Assembly (NCBI GenBank): GCA_001443495.1
Contig: LDXR01000009.1
Location: 58,022 to 122,021 of the forward strand
DNA from: a candidate division NC10 bacterium CSP1-5
Lineage (GTDB): Bacteria; Methylomirabilota; Methylomirabilia; Methylomirabilales; CSP1-5
Direction: 5' to 3'
Length of the DNA: 64,000 nt
Shown here: one piece after another, positions 54,187 to 62,578 of the stretch
Position numbering within the stretch: the stretch's first letter is position 1
How the letters are laid out: each line of letters opens with the position of its first letter
Notes under the pieces: generated by a model
Databases searched by the model: none
The model's input: the letters and a program-made list of their open reading frames with translations, nothing else
What the model was told of the DNA's origin: nothing
Program-made: the position numbers and the translations under genes

Positions 54187-56643
54187 CTAATAGCCCCGGG
54201 CCTGGCGGGGCTCTTCGAGGATCCGCGGGGTGATAAAGATCAACAGCTCGAGCGTCTGGGGCTCGACATTCTCTGTCCGCCGCTTGAAGAGCCATCCCAG
54301 AATCGGGATATCCCCCAGGAAGGGAACCTTGGTTTCGGCGACACTCTCGGTCCTCTTTCTGACCCCGCCGATCACCACGGTCGCCCCGTTGTCGACCAGG
54401 ATACTGCTCGTCGCCTCGTTCCGGTTAAAGGGGAAGGCGAAGCCTCCTGCGAAGTCGATCCGCTCTCCCCGGGTGTCATCGGTCGCTTTCACCTTCAACG
54501 AGACCCGCTGATCGGCCGTGACGTGTGGCGTCACTTTGAGGCTGAGGACCGCCTCTTTGAACGTAATCGTCGTCCGGCCCGAGGAGTCGACGGTAGTAAA
54601 GGGAACCTCCTCGCCCTGCTTGATCTCCGCCTCCTGGTTATCGAGCGCCACGACACGCGGGGTGGAGAGGGTGCGGGCGAGCGACTGGTCCTCCAGGGCG
54701 CTTATCTGCATGTTCAACCGTAACTGGTCACTCACGCTCCCCAGGATGAGGCCGAAGGCACCGGCCGGCCCCGCGACGGGCAGGTTGACCGCCACGGGGA
54801 TGGTCGCGGCCCCAAGCCCCGCCGGAGGAGCGGCGGAGACAAACCCCGTAGGAGCGGGGGGCGCAGCGAGGGTGGGCCCGGCTGCGCCGAAGACATCCGA
54901 GAGTCTGAACGCATTGCTTCCCGTCGTGTTCGCCGCCTGGAAGCCCCACGTGATCCCGAGCGCGCGGGTATGCCTGGCCACCACGCTCACGATCCGGCCC
55001 TCGATCATGACCTGCGGAGTCGCCTGATCCAGCTCCTTGAGAATGGTCCGCATCTTCGCAATATTGTTCTCGGTATCCGTGATGAGGAGCGATGCGGTTC
55101 TGTCGTCCACCGAGATGGATCCGTCCCTACTCTTGACCTTGTTCAGACTCTCCACAACCTTCTTGGGATCGGCGTAACTGACCCGGAGGATCTCGGTGAT
55201 CAGGGGCTCGAGCGCTGCGTCCTTCTCGAGCCTGATACGCTCCAATTGGTCTTTGCGACGCTGATCTTCGTCCCGGCGGATCGTGTCCGCCTTGGCGACC
55301 CGGATGATGTTCTCCTCATGGACGTAGCCGAACCCGTTGATGCGGAGGATATTATCGAGGGCCACGTCCCAGGGGACATCCACGAGCCGGACCGTGACCT
55401 TCCCCTTGACATCCTCGCCGGCCACAATATTCTGCCCGCTCACCTCCGCAATGATCCGCAAGAGGTTATTGATGTCCACATCCTTGAAGTCCATGGAAAG
55501 GCGGGCGGGCGTGGGAGCAGCGGGCGCCGCCGGAGCCGGGGTCGGTTTCTTCTCGGGTTTGGGCTCGTCTCGAGGAGTGGGCGGAGCAGGGGGAGCGGGC
55601 GGAGCAGCGGCAACGCTGGGCACGCCCTCCACCGCCAGCCGAATGCCCTCCGGAGTCTGGACCACATCGTGACGAACCTGCCCTTTCAAATCGGCCACAA
55701 TCCGGACCGCCTTCTCCGGCTCGAGGCGATGCTGGGCCGCCCGAATCCGTAGAACCGGGCCTGCCAGCTGCCTCACATCGAGCACCTTAGTCGCCTGCGG
55801 ATCGATCACCGCCCCAACCACCTCCAAAATAAGGCCGGGGGGGGTGCCTACCTCCGATACGTTGAAAATGACCGGCCCGGTCGTCCGCACGAGAATCTCG
55901 GCCTTGCCATCTCGGGGTAGGTAATCGACGCTTTGCACCCGCCCCTCCGCAGCCGGAGCCGGTGCCGGCATCGCAGGCTCGGGAGAGGGGGCCGGGGCCT
56001 GGGGCAGGGTCTCTGGCGGAGCCTCCTTGGCCGGGAGTTCTTCAGGCTTCGGGGCCTGGGCCATCAGCGGTGTCCCCGTCGCCTCACCGATCAGAACGCG
56101 GAGGGGAACGGCCGTGGCTTGAACCTGATATGGGAGTGCGGAGGCCAGATCCAGGACAATCCGAACCACCTTGACTGGTTGGTTCTTATACTGCGAGGTC
56201 CGGATCTCAGTGATCGGCCCCTGGGCCGGGACTGTCTTCGGCGCCGCATGCACCGCGTTGGGAATGTCGACCACCAGGCGCGGCGGATCCTGCAGGGCGA
56301 AGGATTCGTAACTTTCCACGGCGCGGTCTGTCTTGATCACAATGGTGGCCGATTTCGGGCCAGCCTCTGCCACCTCGACCCCCGTCACCTGAATGGGAGC
56401 GACCGATGGCTGCTCACCCGCGCCCCCTGCCTGCGCAGACGGTGTCGGAAGGCCGAACGGGATGCCAATCGAAAGAGCGGGCGGGATCGCAGGCGCGCTC
56501 CATTCCGGAACGAACTCAAGCTCTCCCGCTCTCGCGGCCGGAACCGATACGGTCCGCATCACAACCCACGAGACGGTGAGCACCCCCACCAAAAACCCGA
56601 TCGCCCACCGCGGGGGCTGGGAGGCTGTTACCGGCGCCATCAT
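54187..56643 (-). CDS. pilQ: Type IV pilus secretin PilQ
   Basis: Outer-membrane ring through which the pilus passes. The 818-residue protein has an N-terminal signal/anchor (about residues 13-33), two AMIN domains (about 86-187 and 236-340) that bind peptidoglycan, Pro-rich linkers (200-235, 345-380), an STN domain (about 382-452, MDFKDVDINNLLRIIAEVSGQNIV), an N1 domain with DDRTASLLITD, and the secretin core (about 600-815) ending with TSSILVDNGATVVIGG and VPFLGDIPILGWLFK. It overlaps pilP by 4 bases. Confidence 0.95.
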   Translation of the reverse strand: MMAPVTASQPPRWAIGFLVGVLTVSWVVMRTVSVPAARAGELEFVPEWSAPAIPPALSIGIPFGLPTPSAQAGGAGEQPSVAPIQVTGVEVAEAGPKSATIVIKTDRAVESYESFALQDPPRLVVDIPNAVHAAPKTVPAQGPITEIRTSQYKNQPVKVVRIVLDLASALPYQVQATAVPLRVLIGEATGTPLMAQAPKPEELPAKEAPPETLPQAPAPSPEPAMPAPAPAAEGRVQSVDYLPRDGKAEILVRTTGPVIFNVSEVGTPPGLILEVVGAVIDPQATKVLDVRQLAGPVLRIRAAQHRLEPEKAVRIVADLKGQVRHDVVQTPEGIRLAVEGVPSVAAAPPAPPAPPTPRDEPKPEKKPTPAPAAPAAPTPARLSMDFKDVDINNLLRIIAEVSGQNIVAGEDVKGKVTVRLVDVPWDVALDNILRINGFGYVHEENIIRVAKADTIRRDEDQRRKDQLERIRLEKDAALEPLITEILRVSYADPKKVVESLNKVKSRDGSISVDDRTASLLITDTENNIAKMRTILKELDQATPQVMIEGRIVSVVARHTRALGITWGFQAANTTGSNAFRLSDVFGAAGPTLAAPPAPTGFVSAAPPAGLGAATIPVAVNLPVAGPAGAFGLILGSVSDQLRLNMQISALEDQSLARTLSTPRVVALDNQEAEIKQGEEVPFTTVDSSGRTTITFKEAVLSLKVTPHVTADQRVSLKVKATDDTRGERIDFAGGFAFPFNRNEATSSILVDNGATVVIGGVRKRTESVAETKVPFLGDIPILGWLFKRRTENVEPQTLELLIFITPRILEEPRQARGY

Positions 56644-57140
56644 TGTCCCTCCTTCTTTTGCTGCTGCTGCAGCTCAAGTCTAATCGTCCGCACTTGGCCC
56701 TTCTTCGCGGGGTCTTCATCTTTCATCTCGATGAGGACGGCGTCTTTGGTGATCTCTTTCACCCGGGCGCTGGGGCCGAGCCGGTCGTTCACCTTCAAGA
56801 TATGCCCAAGGCCGTCGGGCGTCTCCAGCAGGGCAAAATACTGCTGCCGTTGCCAGACGATCCCCGACAGCTTATAGCCTCCGATATCCAGGGCCTTCTC
56901 CTCCCGAGGGGGCTCCACGAGGGGGTGGAAGGGGTCTCGTCGGTCTTTCGGAGTATAATTCGCCGGGCCCAGATTCACCGGAGCCGCTCCCGGAGTGGCA
57001 CCTGGCTGCCCTGGGGCCGTAGCCACCTTCTGTTGGGGTGGCCGGGAAGGGGGCGGCGACGCCGCAGGAGGGGGAGATTCCGATGAGCAGCTTCCCAGCG
57101 CCAGACTGAGGAGCAGGAGACCGACACTAACATGCCTCAT
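56640..57140 (-). CDS. pilP: Type IV pilus assembly lipoprotein PilP
   Basis: Inner-membrane lipoprotein linking the PilMNO platform to PilQ. It has a signal peptide with lipobox LALGSC (Cys18), a Pro-rich disordered segment, then the PilP core: RRDPFHPLVEPP, YKLSGIVWQRQQYFALLETPDGLGHILKVNDRLG. 166 residues. The ATG overlaps the pilO stop as ATGA. Confidence 0.93.
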   Translation of the reverse strand: MRHVSVGLLLLSLALGSCSSESPPPAASPPPSRPPQQKVATAPGQPGATPGAAPVNLGPANYTPKDRRDPFHPLVEPPREEKALDIGGYKLSGIVWQRQQYFALLETPDGLGHILKVNDRLGPSARVKEITKDAVLIEMKDEDPAKKGQVRTIRLELQQQQKKEGQ

Positions 57141-57775
57141 CCCTTCGACCCTCCCTTCGCCCCTGCCGCCGGTTCACCGTCCAATCCGCCAAAGGTAAAG
57201 GTCGTGGCCGTAAATTCCCCGGTAATCGTGGGCCTTTCTGTCGTCACCACCGCCGCGCCCGGCCGCCGGCCGTCTGTCGCTGTCGGGTCGAGCTTGAGGT
57301 CGGTGATATTGACGATACGCTCCATGCGGCTCAGTTGCTCGAAAAAACGCCCCAGGGCGTGGTACGTCCCATCGGCCCTGATCCGAATGGGAATCCGGCT
57401 ATAGAATTCGTCTTTGATCGGCTTCCCCGGCTTGAAGAGGGTAAAGGCCAGGCCCGCCTCCTGTCCGAGTCGGTTAATCTGCGTGAGAAGGGTGGGAATC
57501 TCCTTCTCTTCCGGGAGGCGGCGCAGCGCCTTATCGAGTTCCTCTTGAAGTTCCTTCCGGGCCTTCTCGAGCTTGGGAAGCTCTTCTGCAATCCGTTGCT
57601 TCTGAAACAGGTCCTGCTGCAGCCGAGCCACCTGCCCGCGCAGCTGGTCCCGGTGCTCGCGCGCCGGCTGAAAGACGTAGAACCACCAACCGGCCACGAC
57701 GGCCGCACCGCCCAGCCCCAGTAACAGATACACTTGCTTTTTCGGGGTGTTGGCAAACAGTCCTTTGATATCCAT
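57137..57775 (-). CDS. pilO: Type IV pilus inner-membrane protein PilO
   Basis: Bitopic protein of 212 residues, partner of PilN. One transmembrane helix (about residues 14-34) is followed by a coiled coil (LRGQVARLQQDLFQKQRIAEELPKLEKAR) and the ferredoxin-like periplasmic domain with TLFKPGKPIKDEFYSRIPIRI and YHALGRFFEQLSRMERIVNI. It lies 18 bases after pilN. Confidence 0.93.
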   Translation of the reverse strand: MDIKGLFANTPKKQVYLLLGLGGAAVVAGWWFYVFQPAREHRDQLRGQVARLQQDLFQKQRIAEELPKLEKARKELQEELDKALRRLPEEKEIPTLLTQINRLGQEAGLAFTLFKPGKPIKDEFYSRIPIRIRADGTYHALGRFFEQLSRMERIVNITDLKLDPTATDGRRPGAAVVTTERPTITGEFTATTFTFGGLDGEPAAGAKGGSKG

Positions 57776-57793
57776 ACCATTCCCCTCGGTGGA

Positions 57794-58333
57794 TCAGCTT
57801 ACCACCGTACAGACCACCTCGAATTTTTTTAGGGGGACCTTTTGAACCTCGGCCTGTTCCGAGACCACCAGCTCCACCTCTCGGATCAAGGGGGCCTTCT
57901 TGCCCAGCTGAGTCATGAAGTTGGCGATGCCAATATCGGTGTAGGAGTACCCGCGTAGCACGAGCTTGTTTCCGGTCATGGAAATCGAGTTGAGCCAGAC
58001 TTCATCTGGCAGTTCGTCGTTCAGCGCCTGCATGAGATGCACAGGGATGCTCTGGGAGGCGAGGAGCGTCTGGATCACCCTGACCCGTTCCTCCAGCAGC
58101 TTCTTCTCAGCCTTGTACTCATCGACCTGCTTCGCCACGGTCTCGAGCCGCTTGATCTCGGCCTGCATCGAGGTGATCTGCCCCTCCAGGCCGCTCGCCT
58201 GGCTGGAGACCATCCACCACAGGACCCCCAAGACGGCCAGGAGACCCAGTCCACCAAACCCGGCGCCGACCGTTCGCCAGTCCCCGCCAGCGGCCGCCCG
58301 CCCAGCCTTCGGAAGAAGGTTTACCCTGATCAT
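57794..58333 (-). CDS. pilN: Type IV pilus inner-membrane protein PilN
   Basis: Bitopic protein of 179 residues. The short cytoplasmic N-terminus MIRVNLLP is the conserved PilM-binding motif (INLLP type). A transmembrane helix at about residues 25-45, a coiled coil (EGQITSMQAEIKRLETVAKQVDEYKAEKKLLEERV) and the periplasmic domain (VWLNSISMTGNKLVLRGYSYTD) follow. It overlaps pilM by 4 bases. Confidence 0.94.
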   Translation of the reverse strand: MIRVNLLPKAGRAAAGGDWRTVGAGFGGLGLLAVLGVLWWMVSSQASGLEGQITSMQAEIKRLETVAKQVDEYKAEKKLLEERVRVIQTLLASQSIPVHLMQALNDELPDEVWLNSISMTGNKLVLRGYSYTDIGIANFMTQLGKKAPLIREVELVVSEQAEVQKVPLKKFEVVCTVVS

Positions 58334-59391
58334 TTGTCTCCCGCCTCCCGCAAGGCAAGCCCGACGCCGACCGACAACTGGGGTGCGATGTGCTCGAGGT
58401 ACTCCGGATCAAACCGCTTGGGGTCCGCCTTGATACGGCGGAGCGGGTTGGTCATTTCCACGGGCAGGTCTAACGCCTCGCTCAGGTAGGGGATAAAGCG
58501 CGGCAGACGCGCGACGCCGCCGCTCACCAGCATCCGGTGGATGGTACCCGCCGGGGCAGCTGAGCGGAAGAAGTCGATCGAGCGCCGGATGTCGCCGGCC
58601 AACTCCGCGTTGACGAGATCGATGGCTGGCTGACTATCCGCCCCGCTGTACCCTTCCACGCGGCCCCCCAGCTTCAAGGTCTCCGCCTGCTCATAGCTCA
58701 CACCCAGCATCTTCTGGATCGACTCGTTGTACCGGTTTCCCCCGATGACGCTGTCCCGCGTGAAGAGGAGGATCCCCCCGCGAAGGATACTGACCGTCGT
58801 CACGGCTGCTCCGACATGCAGCAGGGCGACTACCTCGTCCGAACCGATGTCGTACGCCGCCTCGTACGCGTTCGCCACGGCGAAGGCATCTACATCCACA
58901 ACGACCACGTTGAGGCCCGCGGACGAGGCCACGGTGAGGTACTCGCTGATGATATCCTTTTTCACCGCCACGAGGAGGACGTCCATCTCCACCGCCCCGG
59001 GGGGGCTGCGGAGAATTTCGTAATCGAGGTTTACATCCTCAATCGCAAAGGGGATGTGCTGCTCGGCCTCCCACTGGACGGACTCGGCCAGCTCCTGCGG
59101 CTTCATCAAGGGCATCTTGATGGGCTTGATGATGACCGAGTGTCCGGAGACCGCCACCGCCACGTCCCTGACCGTCATCTTGTGCTCGTCGAAGATCTGC
59201 TGGAGCGCCGCGATCACGGCCCCCCCGTCCATGATCGCCCCATCCACAATCGCCTCTGGTGGCAAAGGGGCGATGCCCATGTGGGCCAGCTCGTACTTTC
59301 TTCCAGAATGCTTGAGCTGGACCGTCTTTACCGAGCTGGTGCCGATGTCCACGCCCAACAAAGCGCCGCCGCGTTTAAAAAGGTTTGCCAT
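58330..59391 (-). CDS. pilM: Type IV pilus assembly ATPase-like protein PilM
   Basis: Actin-like cytoplasmic protein that docks on PilN. The 353-residue protein has GALLGVDIGTSSVKTVQLK (phosphate 1), ESVQWEAEQHIPF, VVVVDVDAFAVANAYE (phosphate 2), NRYNESIQKMLGVSYEQAETLKL and the adenosine motif MLVSGGVARLPRF. First gene of pilMNOPQ. A possible - strand -35 (TTGACA, 59486 to 59481) lies about 90 bases upstream. Confidence 0.95.
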   Translation of the reverse strand: MANLFKRGGALLGVDIGTSSVKTVQLKHSGRKYELAHMGIAPLPPEAIVDGAIMDGGAVIAALQQIFDEHKMTVRDVAVAVSGHSVIIKPIKMPLMKPQELAESVQWEAEQHIPFAIEDVNLDYEILRSPPGAVEMDVLLVAVKKDIISEYLTVASSAGLNVVVVDVDAFAVANAYEAAYDIGSDEVVALLHVGAAVTTVSILRGGILLFTRDSVIGGNRYNESIQKMLGVSYEQAETLKLGGRVEGYSGADSQPAIDLVNAELAGDIRRSIDFFRSAAPAGTIHRMLVSGGVARLPRFIPYLSEALDLPVEMTNPLRRIKADPKRFDPEYLEHIAPQLSVGVGLALREAGDK

Positions 59392-59779
59392 GGAAAACCC
59401 TTTCCTCGCCCACAGATGATCTGTCTCCCTTCAAACCGTTCATCAACATTGTTAGGCTAGTTAATCCTGGCTTCCAGATTTGTCAAGCAAAAAATGGGCC
59501 AACTCGGCCTGAGCCCGCGCCCCGTAGGGACTGCGGCCTGTGCTGGCCCTGCCGGCCAACGCGAGGCACGATGGTCTGGCGAATTGCCCGAATGCCTCTA
59601 CGGTCACGGCGGGGCGCCTTATGGCGCCATACCTCGATGGGAGCCGATGCTCGACAAGGGCCCGGGTCGCCATACGATCTTAGGAGATGCGTCCTTTACA
59701 CAAGGGTGCGTCGGATGTTCGGATTCTCTGTCTCGCCACGCCGCCGAAGAATTCCAAGACACACTCACCGCGGTCGGTC
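59392..59779. other. Gene-free stretch between pilM and pilV
   Basis: About 390 bases without a recognisable gene; open frames here have no family features. The pilM-proximal end carries TTGACA on the - strand (59486 to 59481), with TTAACT 16 bases downstream as a poor -10, so the pilMNOPQ promoter is probably here. GGCGCC-TTAT-GGCGCC at 59613-59628 is a GC-rich hairpin with no T-run. Confidence 0.45.
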
Positions 59780-60175
59780 CTACTCTGCCCGCATCGACTC
59801 GACAACGACCGTCTGCGGCCGGCCCCCTCCCCACTGCACCGTCACCCTGACCCGGGCCAGGCGGTTTGGCGGATTCGTCCCCGGCTCCTGCGTGATGTTC
59901 CACGTCCGGTTGTACGCGACATCGTTCACACCCGCAGTGATTTGCGGGACGTCGGCCCCGTTGACGGGAAAAGCGGCCGGGAAAGCCTGGTTCTTCAACT
60001 GCTCCATCATCGCCTGGGCGTAGGCCGTGGCCCGTGACTGGCCGCCGCTCACGGTCACATCCACGTAGCCGATGGGGAAGGCGCTCACGAGGGCCAACAG
60101 CCCCACAGCCAGGATGGCCGCCGCGATCAGGACCTCGATGAGGGTGAGGCCCTGGTGATTATTGACGCGTCTCAT
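59780..60175 (-). CDS. pilV: Type IV pilus minor pilin/modification protein PilV-like
   Basis: Prepilin of 131 residues. The prepilin-peptidase site is clear: basic leader MRRVNNHQG, cleavage after Gly9, then LTLIEVLIAAAILAVGLLAL with Glu at mature position 5. The C-terminal part is a small globular domain with ARVRVTVQWGGGRPQTVVVES. GGAGGG lies before the ATG. The IEVLIAAAILAVGLLAL helix is typical for PilV, one of the minor pilins that prime pilus assembly. Confidence 0.87.
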   Translation of the reverse strand: MRRVNNHQGLTLIEVLIAAAILAVGLLALVSAFPIGYVDVTVSGGQSRATAYAQAMMEQLKNQAFPAAFPVNGADVPQITAGVNDVAYNRTWNITQEPGTNPPNRLARVRVTVQWGGGRPQTVVVESMRAE

Positions 60176-60238
60176 TGTCGCCCTCCTACCCTTCAGACCA
60201 CTGCCCCCGCGTGTAGATGATCCCCATCGGCGTTCTCA

Positions 60239-61126
60239 TCACAAATTCCTCGCTCGGATATCCGAGATCATGGTGAAGGCCTGCTGCCTCCACGCGCCCG
60301 GTGGCGATTGCATGCCCACGGTGATCGTAATCCGCCGGATGTTGGCCGGGGTCGCCGTCGCGTTATTGTTGGCATCGAAGTATTGCATCTGGGTCAAAAA
60401 GTTCGCCGCCCCCACCTGAAAGTTCTGGATATTGGCGACGGGCTGGAGCCCCCCTCCGTCGCCTTCGTCTTTGTAGATCGTGTTGGCAACCAGTGCGCCA
60501 CACGCCGCGGGTGGAGCAAATCCATCAAGATTCGGATTGTCGTGCCAGCAATACCTGACGAGTCTCGGCCGGCCCACCTGGGATCCCCAGGGATAGGCGT
60601 TGGTGGTCGCAGCGGTCAGCGTAATGGTGTGGGGATTGACACCGGTATTGACCGCTGCCACCGTCCGCTGCTCCGACACGGTCCCGTTGATAAGATGAAT
60701 GATATTCCCCGCCTGGATACCCGCGGCACTTTGCACGGAGAGGGTGATGTTCCCCGCGCCCACATCAGCCACGATGACGGTCGAGGCATTGTTGAGATCG
60801 GCCCAGAAGCTGATAGCGGTCGGGTTGGCAACCGTGATCGCGCCCGCCCCTGTGGGAAAGCCGTACCCGGCGAGGCGCAGGTCCGCGCTCATCATTTCCA
60901 TCGCTATCCGGGCGCTCTGTTGAATGTCGGCCCTCTGCTCCCCCGCCGCGTAGGTGGCCTGGCTCGACTCAAAGCTCGTATAGACCGCAAAAAGGACGAT
61001 GAGGAATGTGCTCAACGCGATCAGGATCTCGATCAGGGTGAAGCCCCGAAGATCCGCCGCGAATCGGCCAGGCGTGCTGTGCCCGTCCACCGCTTCCGTT
61101 CTGCGTTGTGGATGACGTCGCCTCAT
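60239..61126 (-). CDS. pilW: PilW-family minor pilin
   Basis: Prepilin of 295 residues. Leader with cleavage after Gly28 in RGFTLIEILIALSTFLIVLF, Glu at mature position 5; then the PilW-like pattern QQSARIAMEMMSADLRLAGYGFPTG. The rest is a large beta-rich domain with many Asn/Thr. The ATG at 61126 overlaps the previous gene's stop as ATGA; the longer frame is a shadow of that gene. Confidence 0.87.
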   Translation of the reverse strand: MRRRHPQRRTEAVDGHSTPGRFAADLRGFTLIEILIALSTFLIVLFAVYTSFESSQATYAAGEQRADIQQSARIAMEMMSADLRLAGYGFPTGAGAITVANPTAISFWADLNNASTVIVADVGAGNITLSVQSAAGIQAGNIIHLINGTVSEQRTVAAVNTGVNPHTITLTAATTNAYPWGSQVGRPRLVRYCWHDNPNLDGFAPPAACGALVANTIYKDEGDGGGLQPVANIQNFQVGAANFLTQMQYFDANNNATATPANIRRITITVGMQSPPGAWRQQAFTMISDIRARNL

Positions 61127-61680
61127 GGACTCGTCACCCTCCCGGCCCTCTGGATCGTGACGGTCCGCGTCACCCCTGAAGCATCCGCGACCGTCACCGT
61201 CACCGGGAAGGTGACGGCCGCGCACGTGTTCACCGACGCGCCCCTCGAGTTGAACATCACCCCGCCAAGGACCGTCCCGACGTTGTCTCTCACCGACTGG
61301 ACCACTATCCCGGGATACTCCCCGGCGAGGTCGAACCAGGTGCGGACCACGTCCGTGCCGTCCTGTGGTGCGCCAGGTGCCGGAAAGCCGCAGGCGCCGG
61401 TCGTATCCCTGATGATCCGATACTGCGATGGAGGAAACCCAACCAAGGGGTCACCCCCCCAGTGAAACCCAAACACGCCCCCACGGGTTACCGCCAGGCT
61501 TTGAACTGCCCTGATCTCGTACATGACCTGCCGGGTCCCTGCGTTCATGCTTGAGCGTTGGATAAGCCCCAAAAACGATGGCAGACCCATGGCGATGAGT
61601 ATGCCGGCAATAATAATAGCCACGAATAGTTCGACGAGGGAGAAGCCTTTCGCTCCGATGTGTCGGTTCCACGCTTTCAT
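61123..61680 (-). CDS. fimT: GspH/FimT-family minor pilin
   Basis: Prepilin of 185 residues: leader MKAWNRHIGAKG, cleavage after Gly12, then FSLVELFVAIIIAGILIAMGLPSF with Glu at mature position 5. The GspH-type domain follows, with NAGTRQVMYEIRAVQSLAVTRG. GGAGG lies 6 bases before the ATG at 61680; the upstream extension has no pilin features. First of the fimT-pilW-pilV run. Confidence 0.87.
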   Translation of the reverse strand: MKAWNRHIGAKGFSLVELFVAIIIAGILIAMGLPSFLGLIQRSSMNAGTRQVMYEIRAVQSLAVTRGGVFGFHWGGDPLVGFPPSQYRIIRDTTGACGFPAPGAPQDGTDVVRTWFDLAGEYPGIVVQSVRDNVGTVLGGVMFNSRGASVNTCAAVTFPVTVTVADASGVTRTVTIQRAGRVTSP

Positions 61681-61800
61681 TGGACACCTCCAGAGGAGGT
61701 TCTTGGTGCAATATGAATGCCAAGGATCAAGGGGAAAAGTAGCCAAAAATCCTCGCCTTTCCTGGACGTCTCCGTCCACCCGGCGACCCCGAAAGGAAGC

Positions 61801-61827
61801 GGGACCATGACAAATCGTCATGGTCCC
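61801..61827 (-). terminator. Perfect 11-bp hairpin between TPR gene and fimT (attenuator or weak terminator)
   Basis: GGGACCATGAC (61801-61811) and GTCATGGTCCC (61817-61827) are exact reverse complements with a 5-base loop. It lies 70 bases past the stop of the TPR gene on the - strand. No clean T-run follows, so it may only reduce transcription into the minor pilin genes, or protect the upstream message. Confidence 0.45.
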
Positions 61828-61896
61828 AATGATCCCCTGCCAGGGGTGAAGGAGGAACCAACCGGCCCGGTGGGTTTTCATCGGACTGGGCGGCGA

Positions 61897-62577
61897 TCAT
61901 CGCCCTTCCAAGAGCCCCGTAAACCGGGGGTCGTCCTTGAGGGGCGCCAGGGCCGGGTCGTCCTTCAAGAACTTGACATCATCAAAGCCGAGCTTCAAAG
62001 CTTTGGCGAGCCACTTGAGGGCCTGCTCCTTCTCGCTAAATGAGGCATGGAGGCGGCCCAGGTTGTAGGCGGCTCTGGGATCGTCGGGACGGGCCTCGAC
62101 CTCCTTCCGGGCCTGGGCGAATCGCTCTTCGCGCTCCTGGGCAATGCCTTTGCTGTTTTTAGCCCTCTCCAAGTTATCGCGCGCCGTGGCGTTTGAAGGA
62201 TCGACCTGCAGGACCCGCTCGAATTCCCTGATGGCCTCGGCGTAGAGACCTTTCTTATCGTAGAGGACCCCCAGGTTGTTGTGGGCCAAGAGGTTGTCCG
62301 GTTCGAGCGCGACCACTTTCTGATACTGGGCCGTCGCCTCCTCGATCCGACCTTGGCGATCATAGGCGTAGCCCAGGTTCAGATAGGCCGCTGTATATTT
62401 CGGATCCAGCGCGACCGCCTTCTGGAACTCGGCGATAGCCTCACCCACCTTTGCCTGCTGCAGCAGCGAGGCCCCGAGGTTGTTCCGCTGGACCGCCTCG
62501 TCCGACGCGGCTTCCAGTTCGGCTGCTGCCGGGACCAGAACGCTCAGGGTGCAGAGGACGCATAGCAGCTTCCGCAT
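61897..62577 (-). CDS. Secreted tetratricopeptide-repeat protein in the pilus cluster
   Basis: Periplasmic protein of 226 residues. A signal peptide (about residues 1-24) is followed by three canonical TPRs (EAVQRNNLGASLLQQAKVGEAI, AAYLNLGYAYDRQGRIEEAT, LLAHNNLGVLYDKKGLYAEA), a short charged helix and a further half repeat near AAYNLGRLHASFSEKEQ. The ribosome binding site GGAGG lies inside the end of pilY1, and only 1 base separates the genes. A role in pilus assembly similar to PilF/PilW pilotins is possible, but it lacks a lipobox. Confidence 0.82.
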   Translation of the reverse strand: MRKLLCVLCTLSVLVPAAAELEAASDEAVQRNNLGASLLQQAKVGEAIAEFQKAVALDPKYTAAYLNLGYAYDRQGRIEEATAQYQKVVALEPDNLLAHNNLGVLYDKKGLYAEAIREFERVLQVDPSNATARDNLERAKNSKGIAQEREERFAQARKEVEARPDDPRAAYNLGRLHASFSEKEQALKWLAKALKLGFDDVKFLKDDPALAPLKDDPRFTGLLEGR

Positions 62578-62578
62578 C

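Noticed and set aside
59613..59628. GGCGCC-TTAT-GGCGCC as a terminator after pilV
   Set aside because: No T-run follows on either strand and it is over 150 bases from the pilV stop.
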